A stretch of DNA of 64,000 nt from Linyphia triangularis (Eukaryota > Arthropoda > Arachnida > Araneae > Linyphiidae): positions 57,958,959 through 58,022,958 of the forward strand of contig OZ021726.1 in assembly GCA_963978545.1 (NCBI GenBank). Direction: 5' to 3'. Shown in pieces: positions 12,955 through 26,500 of the stretch; the stretch's first letter is position 1; every line of letters starts with the position of its first letter. A program made the position numbers and the translations under genes. Below the pieces are notes generated by a model. That model worked only from the letters and a program-made list of their open reading frames with translations. It was not told the DNA's origin and ran no database searches.

Positions 12955-13735
12955 AATTTATTGCTTCGACTGATAATACAAATATTTAATTTTGCTTGGG
13001 AAACTTGGCCATTTTAAAGCAATTAATCACAAGAAGGATGTAGCTTTGACACCAATCACCAATTGGAAAAGTAGAGAGTTTAATAAACTGATTCATTAGA
13101 AGAAGAAAAAAAGTCTAACCGATTAAATTTATTAATATTGCTTGGACTGATATTACAAATGTTTAATTTCGCTTGGGATATTTTGCCATTTTAGAGCAAT
13201 GAATCGCAAGATGAATGTAGCTTTGACACAATATCCATATAGCACAGCCCACCTCTTGGCGTCTTTTTGAATTCTTGCCAAACGAGGGGCGATAACGTCG
13301 CCAATGTGGCAACCTAGACTGATTGTGTAGGAGAAATCATGGGAACCTAAGCTTTCTTGCCAAAACTATTCGAAATGCGCAACGAAATTCTGAAACCTGA
13401 TTGGTTAATTAATATGTATTCATACGCGATAGTTGAAAAAGACGTAAAAAGGTTAAATGTTTCCGTCATTTATATGCTTCTGATCTCTTGGGAGAAGGTT
13501 TTTATGGTAAGTGTTAATTTATTAAAAAAATATTATTATTATTTCTGGCCTTCAAGTATCGTTTTTTAATTGAAAAATAATAATAATAACAACAAATATT
13601 CAATTAGTAGTCAACTTGGCGAGATTTCAAATAAGTCGCCAAGAGGTGAGCCCGTCTAGGATTTTACCTCATCCCAATTGGAAAAGTAGAAAGTTTAATA
13701 AACTGATTCATTAGAAAGAAAAAAAAAGACTAGCA
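12955..13735. repeat. Tandem duplication, about 178-bp unit, second copy interrupted
   Basis: Copy 1 runs from about 12955 to 13115 and contains 'attgcttcgactgataatac', 'gtagctttgacacc' and 'aattggaaaagtagagag'. Copy 2 repeats the first two blocks at 13138-13233 and the last block only at 13674-13735. The intervening sequence is therefore an insertion into copy 2. Confidence 0.8.
13240..13655. mobile_element. Short non-autonomous element with inverted ends
   Basis: CACCTCTTGGCG (about 13250-13261) is matched by the inverted CGCCAAGAGGTG (about 13637-13648). Similarity continues inward for about 35 bp (…CTTTTTGAA… against …CTTATTTGAA…). The block sits exactly where the second copy of the flanking tandem duplication is interrupted, so copy 1 acts as an empty-site control. 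Its precise ends and target duplication are unclear. No coding capacity is seen. Confidence 0.55.
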
Positions 13736-14524
13736 AAAAAAAAAAAACACTTTTTACTTGAAAGTCCTTTACATGCATTACCTTACTTACTGTTACGCGC
13801 GATGCTATTGCACCTAATTTAAGTGATTTGGAGTTCAGATAGAGTTTTCATAGTGTTGACTCAAGGCTGTAACTACTTTCATTTTGGAGAGAAGGGGGAG
13901 GTAAATATTTTTACCCCATTAGAGGATGAATGTAAATTACATCTCGCAAAATTTTGACTTTTGTTGCTCCTCCCCATCCCCGCCGAAGAAAATCATTGAC
14001 TCTGTACCATTTGCCTTTTTTTTTTTGTCACTAAAACTTGATAAAATACATTGTCGTCGATAACAAGTCTGTCATCCAAGTTTCAGTTCGATTGGATGAC
14101 GATAAGTGGTTTAATGTTTAAGTAGGTCTCAAAAAATATTCAAAGCCCTATGAATATGATTGGACAAATTCCAGTTTGATTTCACTATGAGTTTTGTAAA
14201 TATTCAATGGTCGAAAACGGCCTTTTCATAAATTGTTAACTTTTTGTGTCATTTTTTCATAAATGTTTAGCAATATGTATTTTAAATTTTACTTGTAAAA
14301 AGATACTGTAAACAAAAATGCAAAGACCTTTATTTTAATAAAATTTAAACGAAACAAGTATTGCACTCAGAAAAAGTATAGCTCAACAAATAAAAATATC
14401 TGTTATGGTTACAGTCATTGAAAATATTTGTTATGATTGAAATGTGGTTTGGCTGAAGAGGTTACTTTTGAATAAAAAGTTTTTGTTTGCTTTGAAAATA
14501 TTGAAATTGAAAGCTTTTTTGAAA

Positions 14525-14549
14525 ATGGATTTACCTCAACCTCCTCCAG
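14525..14549 (+). CDS. CHERP: CHERP exon 1 (start codon)
   Basis: The exon encodes MDLPQPPP plus one base and ends at a GTGAGT donor. It matches the short proline-containing N-terminus before the DQEL of the SURP domain in known CHERP proteins. Confidence 0.85.
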
Positions 14550-17500
14550 GTGAGTTATTTAATTGTGAAATATATAAAGCATTGCTATTTCAGATCAAGA
14601 TTGTTTTTTTATGATGCTCGATTTTGGAGAAAAAAAACTTTTAGATGCGAATAGTACACACAAGTTTTCTTTTCCAAATTTCTATATAAATTTTTTTTTT
14701 TTAATTTTTGATTCTTTTAGTTGAAAGTTTGTTGATACCGTTCCTAAAACACTTGTCCATAAGATGCTTATATATTTTTGGTCAGATCACACAATATTCA
14801 TATATCACATATTTTTCTTGATATAGTAGATTTTTGACAAAAAATAAATTATTTTTTTTATAAATAGTTATCCCATATTGACGCCTGATTTGTTTCCAAT
14901 CACACCTTGGTCACTAATTTGAGATCCAAGTCCATGATGATCTTAGAGTTAGCTTTTTTTTTTTTTTTTCTTTACTTAAGACGTTACTACTGGAAAATTC
15001 CACTCGAATGATTTTCCAGAAGACATTTACACAGATTGAACTATAAGATTAGATCATGTATAAATGTTCAGCAACTGTGAAAAATTCATTGCAACTAATC
15101 TATAGCACTAAATAATCAATACCATTTTCATGTAAATTAGCTAGTGCATATAAATTTATTCTTAACATAAAAAAGTATTTTTTACTGAAGGGATAAGAGT
15201 TTATTAAAACAGCAAAAAATCATCGATCCTTTTCTACCGAAAATTTTTAGAATCCATTCTAATGAAAATTTTTGCCGTAATGGAAATTGTCGAACAAGAA
15301 CTATTACTGAATATAATTGTGTATGTACAGTCAAACCCTGTTAATCTGAAGTTGATTGGGCCGCCGAAATTATTAATTTTAACCGAATATGTTAAATGAA
15401 TAAAATAACATTTAAGTTTTAAGTATGGAGAATTGCTTTTACTTTGCATTTAACAGGATTTCATGTTAAGCGATAACGCGTTTCACGTTAACAGAGTTGG
15501 ACTGTAGTTGTAATTTGAGTTGTTATTAAATATTACATGTCTATCAAGTTATTCTTTTAGTATAAACTCTTTTAAAACATCCTAAATTCCAGTTCACATT
15601 GAAAATTACGATGATCTTAGGTTTTAATGAGGTTAAATAATAAATATAAAAATTATTTAAACTAAATGTCCAGGTATGGTATGACTGATTATTAACGAGA
15701 ACTCATTATTTTCAAATTAATCAATTGAAAACTCATTAAAGGAATTTTTATTCTGAATTTTAAAAAAATAAATCCTTTCAAGATTATTCTATTATTTCTT
15801 TAGATTAGTTTAATAAATTCTGAGCCTCCCTTAGTTATATATGTCGGTAAGGAAAAGAAAAAGTGTTATTTTTTTATTACTAAATATTTATTTTAGCTTA
15901 ATAAAAGTTAGTTTAAAAAATGTTCTATAAAAATTCACACCTATGAGAGAGTGCATGATAATGTTATTTTTAAAAACTTTATGCTTTCACTAGTATAAAA
16001 TTCTCTTTCGATAAACATTTTGACTTGAGAACAATTTGACACCTCTCCCACTTCCTCTATGTGTTGGTGTAAATTTTATTTCCAAAATGTAATCTTGATC
16101 TTTAATTTGATCAGCATGTGATTTATTGTATGAAATACTTTTGCATTATTTACCTTTTTGTTTTATAGACCAAGAACTTAAAAATATCATTGACAAACTT
16201 GCTCAATTTGTTGCTCGTAATGGACCCGAGTTCGAACATATGACAAAGCAAAAGCAAAAAGATAACCCAAAGTTCTCATTTCTGTTTGGAGGAACTTACT
16301 TTCATTATTATCAGTATCGTGTAACGTCGGAGCAAGCAAGTGAGTAGTGAGGCTATACGTTTTAATATCTTTAAAAACGTTGATTTATGCTCTGAGAAGG
16401 GCCTAAATTTATTTTTGATGTTTTGGTGAGTCAGTCATTTCTTTAGCTCCCATCTAAACTAAGTTACATTTTGATTTTCATATTGGTTTGTCCTCAGTAG
16501 CATTGCTTAGCAATGTACCATATCTAAGTATCGACTTTCAGCATCTGAAATTCCTGACTTTATCATTGTAGGTATTATAACCGACTTTATGAAAAACTCT
16601 TAACTCGTTTAAAAAGCCCTTTATTTTTTTATTTTTAATTCTGAAAGGAAATTTATTTGATTTATTTGTTATTTGCTGTTTTATTACTGTGTATGGTATG
16701 TGTTTATTGTAATGTGCAAATGATGTAAAAACTACATAACAGGTTTGCAACTTCCAATGTTTCTTTCAGATCAATGTGATGACAATTTGATTGCAGGTAC
16801 AATACATTTCACAAATCAAATATATTTAGGCTTTTTCTGTTTTTCAGTTCATTATTGTCATGTGGAACTATTTATTTATGAATTGTTTTCAATTTGTGTT
16901 TGATTTATTTTCATTTATTCTTTGGTTATTTTCATTTCATTTGTGTTGTAGTATAAATGTCTAAGATGTTATGTGTGTGTCTTATTTTCATCTCTCAAAA
17001 ACGTACACTAAATAAATGAATTGTCTTTGTTTTATTCACATCTATTGCTGTTTGTATATTATGTTTTTTATTTAACTGAAGAGTTTTGAATGATGTCCTA
17101 TCCCTCTCCCCCTTCCTGTATGTGTTTTGTACATAACTATTTTAAACCATACATAAAGTATGTTCCTACCTCTATGTTGTATGCATATTTTTACTTATAT
17201 GAAATGTTTTTGAAATCTCTTCGAAGTAATTAAGCAGAAACAGCGAAATTTAGAGCAACAAGCCATTGTCCAGCAAGCCATCAACAGACAGTCAATTCAA
17301 ACTGCCCCATGGCAGCAGCATCTGAATCAAATTCAAGATACATCACAGGAACAAATACTACAGAGTGAGCAAAACCTTGCTGCTCAACATCAGTTATTAC
17401 TGCAACAACAACAGGTAGCTGCCTAATTTCTCATGTTATTGAAATGTAATTTTTACTGTTGGAATAATGAAATGAATAACAGTGTGTGTAATACTCTTCA

Positions 17501-20500
17501 TTAAATTATTTGTATAGATATAATATATATGTTATTGCGAAAGATTTTTTAATCTTGACATTCTCCAATGAATGTCAGTATTCACACAGATGCTTGGTAT
17601 GTGTTCGAAATATTTGCTAATTTCTCACTTACACTTGTAAATGTCAACATTCATGATGGTGAATGTTGAATAAAAATATTTTTATTATGTTTTTAAATCA
17701 TATTTTATTGAAACATATTATGATGTATGACAAAGTAGGAGAAAACTTAAGTAACACAGTAACACCATATGTAAATAAATTCTTGAATTTAAAACAAACA
17801 GTACATTCTAAGTGGGGAAAGAAAACACCAATAATAAACTTGCTGAATAATGTGTTTAATGTTATTCAATATTATTTATTGTTAAAAATTAAAATGTCAA
17901 TACCATGCAATCTCAATCTTGGAAAAACAAAGGATATGTCACTCTTCTGTCTTCTTATTTCGACTTTCACAAGGGCTTATCATGTGGTTGTGATGGTTTG
18001 AATGTATAAGAATATAACCAAATGTCTGTCTGTGTGGTCATCATAACTCCCGAACAAATTAACATATAATGCTCAAATTTGGTGTACAGGTTAGTGGTAG
18101 CCATGGGACCTACCATTAAGGTTTTTGTCAAAATTGTGCACAAGTTTAAAATCATAAAAAAATCCATGTTTTTCAGCAATTGCTAAAAAAGCAGCTCTAA
18201 CAATTTTGATTAAAATCGCTTTGCTATTGCCTTTTGAGGTGTTTTTAACATTCCACCTTGGAAATTCCTGTAGAAATGTGATAAAAGTGTAAAAAGTTGA
18301 AAATGCCTTTAACTTTAAAGTTCTCTTCATTTGAGCATCAACCATCAATGATTGATTTTCTCCTGTTTCATGCACAAGAAAGGATAATGCAATGTTTATC
18401 TAGTCACAGCACCAATTTTGTCGTTTTGGAGTTGTTGTTTTTTTAATTTTATTATTATTATTATTTTTGGGCCCATGTAAAAATTATTGCAGTAAAAGTA
18501 ATGAATCTCATTATAGTGTAATTGAAATTTGTGTGATATTCCACATCCCCAGTTTTTCTAAGTGATTATAATTGCACTGGCACTATTAAAAACTGCTATC
18601 AATCAATCTGCATGTTGCAAAACTTACTAATTCATCATCACAATTATTAAAACGATCTTGCACTGAATTGGTGTAGTGAACACTACAAGAATGTGTACAA
18701 ATTTTGGGGAAAATTCTACACTTTTCTTTATGTTTTAGATTTGTTTATAGTGGGTTGTTCAATTGTAAAATCTAACTGACTGTGAGTGAAAAGAGATTTT
18801 TCATTTTAAAATGAGCCATTCCAAATGGAAAATATAATAATAATTTTAAGCATGTAGCATAGCGGATTGATTTTAACTTTTATATCTTCTAAATCGAGAA
18901 ATCATTAAATTTATGAAAAAAGAACATCAAAATATTTACAAAATATATTTTCAATTAAATACAAATTATCCGTGCCATTTATTAAAAGTTTCTTTTTTGG
19001 ATCATAGGCTACTAAATACTTTTATGACAAATGTATGCTTTGTTGAAATATTGTCAGCTTACAAGTTAAATACACCAAGTAAAAGAACTTAACTTTTCTA
19101 AAACAAAGGAACCTGTTTTTCAAATTTCATGGAGTTTTTTTTCAAAAAATTTCTTCAATACTTAAAACTTCATTAAATAAATTTTATTTTCAGAAAACAT
19201 CCAACTTTTTTGGGGATATCTAGTCGGGATAATCAAAAATTGTCTTAGTAGGTTTCGCATGTATGCCGACCATGTTTAGTAATTGCTTTTGTTCATTTTC
19301 TTATACTTTTCATGTAGGTCCAAGTAGATGAGGTAATACGCAAGGCTCAAGATGAAAAGCTTACTAAACAAGCAAAAGAGAATGATTTGGACCTTAAGGA
19401 ATTAGATGGTATACTGCAGCCAATTATTGACAGTTGTACAAAAGATTCAATATCTGTAAGTGAGGCATACAAGTCATTTCAGTATTAGATGTTTTGCCTT
19501 TAGGAAAATCTTGTTTAATTGTAGACCCCTTTATTTTACAGGATTTCAATAATTTACCCCATAATGATAGATTTGCCATTGAATTTAAATGTGAAATTAG
19601 TATGTGTTATTATATAAGTAGAACGCTTCTCTGGATGACTCACATAACGTTTTGCATCTTTTTTTCTATTTGTAAACAAATTAGAATTGTAAAACTATAA
19701 TGGACTTACTAATTATGTTTTTATTTTTTATAATATTAGTTGGGGATTAAGTTATGTGGAAAAATAATTATTTAACTAGGTAAAATTTACATTTGTAAGC
19801 CTCTGACGTATGTGACATGGATGTGTCCCGTGCATCATACATTATAAATAAATATTTGACCTAGTTAGATAAATTTTTCTCCATTCTATTTTAACACCAA
19901 TTTATATTATATAAAACAAATACATAACTACTGGATTCATAACTAATTTTACCTTTCTTATCTGTTTACGAGAGAAGAAAGGGCAAAAATGACCTGTGTG
20001 TCATCCAGGGTTTAATCCTAAGCATTTACTCTTTTAATAGAAACATAGAGTTAAAACGTATAGAATGGTTATAGTGGGCTTTTTAGAATTTAAATTGCCT
20101 ACACTCATCAATATAGTCTTTTAAAAATGCTAATCACATGTTTGCATTAAGATTTACATTTCATCTGATAATTGATTTTTTTTTAGCAAAGGTGAAAAAA
20201 ATTCTTTTATTAAGCTTTTATCCCTTAATTGTTGTATATAAAAATTGAAGCCTTTATTTATCTTTATTTACCTTTGTAGGATTCCATTGAGGTAAATATT
20301 TTTAATTTATCATTGAAGAGATGTCTCTTCATTTTTTTTTAATCAAGTCTAGCCCCATATCTTTGTTTTCTATCTTGTTTGAAGGCTCTTAGTACAGTTA
20401 AAAAGGTTTAAGTAAATATTTAGAATTGTAAACTCAACTTGTAGTTCCCCTACATTCACTAATTTGTAAATTTAATTTTTCCCCTTCCTCTAGACTGGTA

Positions 20501-23500
20501 AAGGCTGGATTTTTTCACATGCTACAAATCCTGCAAGGTCAGAAGTCATTATTCTTTATATTTTGAAAAAGTAAGTACTTTAATATCAAGTTGTTTCTGA
20601 ATGAAAATTTATTGGACATTAACAGGGGAGCTCATGCTCTACCAGATTTCCTCTTGCACTATAAAATATTTACTTTCCTAATAAAGCTTGGAAAGAATAA
20701 TTTTTATACTGGTCTGCTGGGAAGTTGGGAATAGCAGATATTTCTCCAGGGTGTCCACAGATCGGGAAAACCGGGAATATCGAGAAAAGTCAGAAGTCAG
20801 GGAATTCGGCATTTCGGGAATGATCAGGGATTTTGTCAAAAGGTTTAAAGGAATTTTCCGAAATTAAAATGAAACTTTTAATTTTGACAGTTAAAAATAC
20901 ACTGCTACCAAAAATACCAAAATCAATTTGAAAAAAAATTAGAAAAAGTTTAAAAAAGAGAAAAAGTCAAAAATTCGGACTGCAAGACCGACCACGTAAC
21001 TCTTCGCATTATAATTTCCTGACAATCACTGAACCTGCTTGCGTTCTGATTTGCCTCAAATCGCCGATGGAATGACTACATTTCTTTCTCATTTTTCTCT
21101 TGCTGACCAAACGGTATAGTGGTTAGCGCGCTAGCTTCTAGACCACGAGGTTGCGGGTTCGAGTCCCGTGTTGGCATGGGTGTTTGTAAATGTATGTTGG
21201 CTTGTCTAATGACAAATGTTTCGGCGCATTATAGTCCTTGTGTTGCTGATTGCGCCAGATAATCTGAAAACAACCAACCAAATCCTCATTTTTCTCTTAT
21301 ATTATAGTAGTCTAGCGGCATTATTTACGTTGGTATTTGATGGTCATTTTTCTGAACGTTACGATGGTAAAATGGCCGATATTTTCTCGATTATAGAGGG
21401 CAAGAAACACGTTTTTGCGTGCTGCTCATTTTCGTGATGTCACTGACGCTATTTCAGAGATCTCACCTGTCAGTCATGCTACAGTTCTGCTGAAACACGG
21501 ATTTCAGCACTTTTTTTGTTGAAATTTCCATCATTCCTAAGACGGATTCAAAACTGCATTACAATTTTATTGGATTTACTTGCTTGTCTGACAACCGAGG
21601 AACTTACATACGTTCAGACTTCCCCAAACTTCTGATGTAATGATCACTTTTCTTGCTAATTACCAGCATCTATCGCTGTTGTTTATGCTGGTGTGTGGTG
21701 GTTAGTTTCGCCGAACGTTACCTTGATGTTAAGCTTGTTATTGCCAAGATTTTAGCTGTTAAGAAGGGAGCTATCACCGAGATTTACATTCTTGTGGGGT
21801 TCATTCCCCCCCCCCCCCCCTTAAATATTCCAAGGTTTGCGCCTCAATAGTTGTCTCTATCGCCGAGATTTACGTTTGTGATTGTCAATTTTGTAGATTG
21901 TGACGTCGATAGAATCGCCTCTATTTCAGCGATTTCCATCGATATATTGGATGCTAACGTTGATAACTAACGTTGATGCTGACGTTGGTGTGATGGTCAT
22001 TTTTGCCGATTGTTGCCTTAATGCAGGGATGCGATTGCTTCCGCCGATCGGCGGAAAGAATCAAAGAAGGAAGTAACTTTTTTTTTAAATTTCTCATGTT
22101 TCCGCTTTCATGAATTTTTCTTATTTTTCCACCTATCAAAGTTTTCCTACAATTTTCTCATTGATCTCGCGGAGATTAAAATTTCTTGACTATCATGGAA
22201 CCTGCATGCGTTCAGACTTTCCCAAACCACCGATGGAATTATTATCCCCTCCCCCCCCCTTATTTTTCTGTAATGTAGTCTACTCTATCGGAATTATTTA
22301 CATTGGTATGTTATAGCAATTTTGCGGAACGTTACCCTGATGAAATGGCAGTTACTCCTGTGATTATGGCGAGCGTTATCGCCGTTATTACGTTGCTGTG
22401 TGATGCTCATTTTCATCGAGTCTTACTCCGAAATAATAGTCACTGACGTACAGGTTTGCATCTGTTGGACATAGTACAGTTCAGCTAAAACGCAAATTTC
22501 GACTTTTTCTTTTAATTGAAATTTCAGTCATTCCTGAGATCGATTCAAATATGCATTACAATTGTTGGACTTGCAAGTCTGACAATCACGGAACCTTCTT
22601 ACCTGGCATTTTGCCTGCATTGGTACATGCATTTTTGCCGATTGTTGGTTTAATATAATTGACTTGCGGCGGTACAGCGGCCGCTATCACCAATATTTTC
22701 GTTGAAGTAGCTATAATTTTCACTTAGATTTAAGCCGTTTTAACTGAAGTTATTGGCGAGATTCGCGACGTCGTTTTGGTGTCATTCGCCTAGACTTCCG
22801 CTGATGTGAAAGCCACTATGTACGTTATTAGTGTGTATGTGAAGATCGTTTTCACCTTTTGGTTTGAATTAATGATGAATGATTAGAATTTTAATTTAAT
22901 TTTGCACAAGAAATTAATCCAAATCATCCCAGTTTTTATTATGTATCCTTACTTAAAATTGTAATTTTAACTGCTATTGAATGTAAAATTGTTTATTTTA
23001 ACTTGAAAAACAATTTTACATTTTAACTATAAATGTAAGTAATAGTTTAAAGTTAAAGCAATTTTTTTATGTATAATTGTTTAAAATTAATTGTCTGGGG
23101 AAAATGTGTTGATTTTGTAAACATTTTGCTTGGGTATTGTACCTAAACAGTGACTACAGCTGATCTTAAACAAAAAAGAAATTTTCAATTAATGCAAATA
23201 ATCAAATCGTTTAATTTGGACAACAAAATTATGCAAACTAAAATGACAATGAAAATGGTGAAACTCCCCCAATTCAACTACATTTTAAGACTTTTTTTTT
23301 AAAACAAACAAATTGATATATAATTCATAAAACATAAAAATTTTACATTATGAAAATATTTTAAAGCAATTATTGATTTTTAAAATTTGATTAAAATTTC
23401 AAGTATTCAGAAAATAATAATATTTAGATTATTTGTTAAATGTGTGTGTGTTTGCGTGTGTGTGTGTGTGTGAGAGAGGTCCATTTTGACATGATTTAAG

Positions 23501-26500
23501 GTTTGTCTTTATTTTTAAAATTTTACTTAAGAAAACAGCTTATTAAATCTGAAATATAATACTAGAGTCCTCTTTTCTTGAGATTAGATTGTAATGAAAA
23601 AAAGCGTGATTTTAAAGTATAATTAATACATACACTACACTAAATGAAGCAATTTGGTATTTGTGTCATGAATGTGTAAAAATAAACAGTACATGCATCG
23701 TAATTTTCTTTATGATGGTGAATTTGAATGTTCTTTTACTTGAAAGTTTATTATTTATTTATATTTTGTCGATAACTTATAATCAGGGAAAAAATTGGGT
23801 GTTACAGGGAATAATCAGGGAAATATCAGGGAATTTTAAAATGACTTTTCTGTGGACACCCTGTTCTCGATCTTATTATTATTTATTGATTAATTTCTTA
23901 ATTGAGTAACCAAGCAACTCTTTTGTTTTTACAATTTTTTTCATCAAATTTGAAGTGGTAACAAATCTCATATTTATATTAGCTAGTTCTCCAGACTTAT
24001 ACAGAGTGTCTACCGGTCACGAAAGTCAAGAAAGTCACGAAAAAGTCGCGAAATCCAAAAACGGTCAAGAAAGTCACGAAAAAGTCAAGAAATCAGAGCG
24101 GAGGTCACGAAATTTTCACGCCGATTGCAAAACTGAAAAATTCGATAATTCCCTCAAAAAATTCGCCAACAAACAATTGCTGAAAAAGGCAATTTTTTTC
24201 CCAAAATGACGCGAAATTTTTATGAACGTATAGAGTTTATTGCAACCATTCCTTTCACTAAAACCGGCCTTTATCAGCCCGTCATGTAAGCGGCAGAATT
24301 TTTTTTTTTTTTTTAATTTATAAATACTCGGGATTCCGTAGTTTATTTTTGTTAAATGTGGTCTAAATTTGAATGTTAAATATAGTTTGTGAAGTTTAAA
24401 TATTCGTAGAACTATAATGTGTGGAGCACTTCTGCGGTTATGCAAGTTTGAACTTGCTATACAGGATCGACAGGCGAAGTGTGAATGGAGGAGTTTCGTA
24501 ACTTTTTATAGTTGTATTTTCGACACGAAAAGTTACGATAAAAATCTGCGAATCGGCAAGAACATTTTATTAACTTATTTATTAAATAATAATGAGCAAG
24601 AATCACGAAAAAAAATATATGATAGGTGAAAAAATGTCCCTGAAACTTTTGCCGATCGCTAGGCCTAACAGCACTTTGTGTGTTATTTTATAACACTACG
24701 TCGTAATTTTTAATTGAGTTGCCGTTATTATCGCAATAAATTCCTGTACTAAAATTACTTATGTAATAAATTGTGCGTTTTTTATTTTTTAAAGTAATTT
24801 ATTTCACGAGGAATAAGAACCTACGATGCAATGTCCCTTCGATTATTTTACGGACTTCCCGCACTTTTGAATCTCGAAGCAAATTTAAAAATTCCTCTCG
24901 GAATATTTTATTCTATTAAAGATTATTTTATTTAATTTACTTTTTGCTTTAAAGTATTAAATTAAGTTCAGAAATAATTATTTGAAAGCAACGACACAGC
25001 GGAGTCGAACGGACTTCCGGTTTTCTTCAAATCGCGGCATGATTACCGTGCTTTCGCCGAAAGTCAGTTGTTATCCCTTTTGTTTAAGACATTATTTTTT
25101 TTTATTCATTCCCTAGCATATAAGTTGACCCCCTACATTTTAGTGAACATTTTAGCCCACATTCTCGACTTTCATAATAGTATATATACGGTATATTGTC
25201 AGGAAATATAAACGGACAATCTTGTTGGCCCTCAAACCTATTGTTGGTTGTTGATGTACTTTTCGAGAAAATTAGATGGAATCCGATATAGATCTAGCAA
25301 AGTGGTTAATGCCTGCGTTACTGGTCAAATATAAAGGATATTGTATATTTTGCAAATCAAAATTTGATGTCAGTCATAGTGAAATGGGGTTGGTGAAATC
25401 TCATCAAAAATACATCAAGACTTAGCCTGTGTAATTTTAACAGGCAAGCAAAGAATGCTTAATTTTCAGTCTTTGTCATCACATGTAATTCCATCCAATA
25501 ATGCAACTAATAGCATCCTATTACCAACCCAAGAAAATTGTATTGTTGCTGAAGCAAGCAAACAATGTGAAGCAACTGTAAACACTTTGACTTGGTCAGA
25601 TTTTTCATCTACTATGAGTTCTTTTTACAATCATTAATGAACAAGTTATATGGGCATTAAACCGAGTAATATGTCACACTTCTGACAGAAGCACATGTAA
25701 AGGAAGTGAATTGTTTACTGCTATGTTCCTATAGGAGGAGGAAGTTCAGTCATTAGATATTGAGATTGCTAAAATGAAAAAAAAAAAAAAAAAAATATGC
25801 TGAAATTGGTGTTGCTTAGTGTTATCATTCACAATACTAAATTTTATGATATAATGTTTTATTGTTCTTGCTATTTTCTTTCACGTGGATTTCTCTAATT
25901 TTCTAGTGTGATTAAAACAGAATTTTATGCATTTCAGTGAGTTTTTGTCAGCAAATTAATGCAGCAATCATTGTTATAGTGGTAATATATTTCATACATT
26001 TCTATCCGAGAGAAGAAAAACGTTTATTTTTTTTTGGGGGGGGGGGGACAATTTTTTTTATATAACTGCACGAAAAATCTACTGTACGAACATTCATAGT
26101 TGTGGCTTCAATATAGGTCAAATTTGTTGTATTGTGTCTCTGATTGTTGTCTTTTTAAAAGTATTAAGTTTTTATGGTTTGCCTTTGTAATTTTTTTTTG
26201 ACAAATTGATTATTTAAACGGTTGCAAAAATTTTTGAAAAGGTCAAGAAATTTTCTTCCGAGGTCAAGAAAAGTCAAGAAATTGTATTTGACAAAGTTGG
26301 TAGACACCCTGTTATAGAATGTGGATAAAACTCAAGAGGACTTTTTTTCATAGTTATTATTTTATTTTTAGAAACATTTCCCCCTTGTTTTTATTTTCTT
26401 ATTTTGCAATTAGTTTTTCTGGTAATTATAAAAGTTGCCTTATTTAAAAAACTCTTTAGTGTTTTATTTCATTCTAAATGTGGTTTTTTGGCATCTTTTA

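Larger units (their letters stand above)
20747..23863. mobile_element. Element E1: CAGGG-ended non-autonomous transposon, 3.1 kb
   Basis: The left end CAGGGTGTCCACAG is matched exactly by the inverted right end CTGTGGACACCCTG. TTCTC flanks both sides (20742-20746 and 23864-23868) as a 5-bp target duplication. Just inside the ends are clustered GGGAA/TCAGGGA words. The interior (about 21,000-22,860) consists of diverged tandem copies of a core unit containing CAGTCATG-type, 'tttcagc(t)nttttt' and 'gccgagatttacgtt' segments, shared with elements at 27428, 35680 and 43671. A SINE is inserted at 21102-21284. No transposase frame remains. The superfamily is unassigned. Confidence 0.85.

Noticed and set aside
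21111..21175. A functional tRNA gene
   Set aside because: The tRNA-like head continues into a body and tail shared with a second copy, and 14-bp duplications flank the whole 183-bp unit, so it is a SINE.
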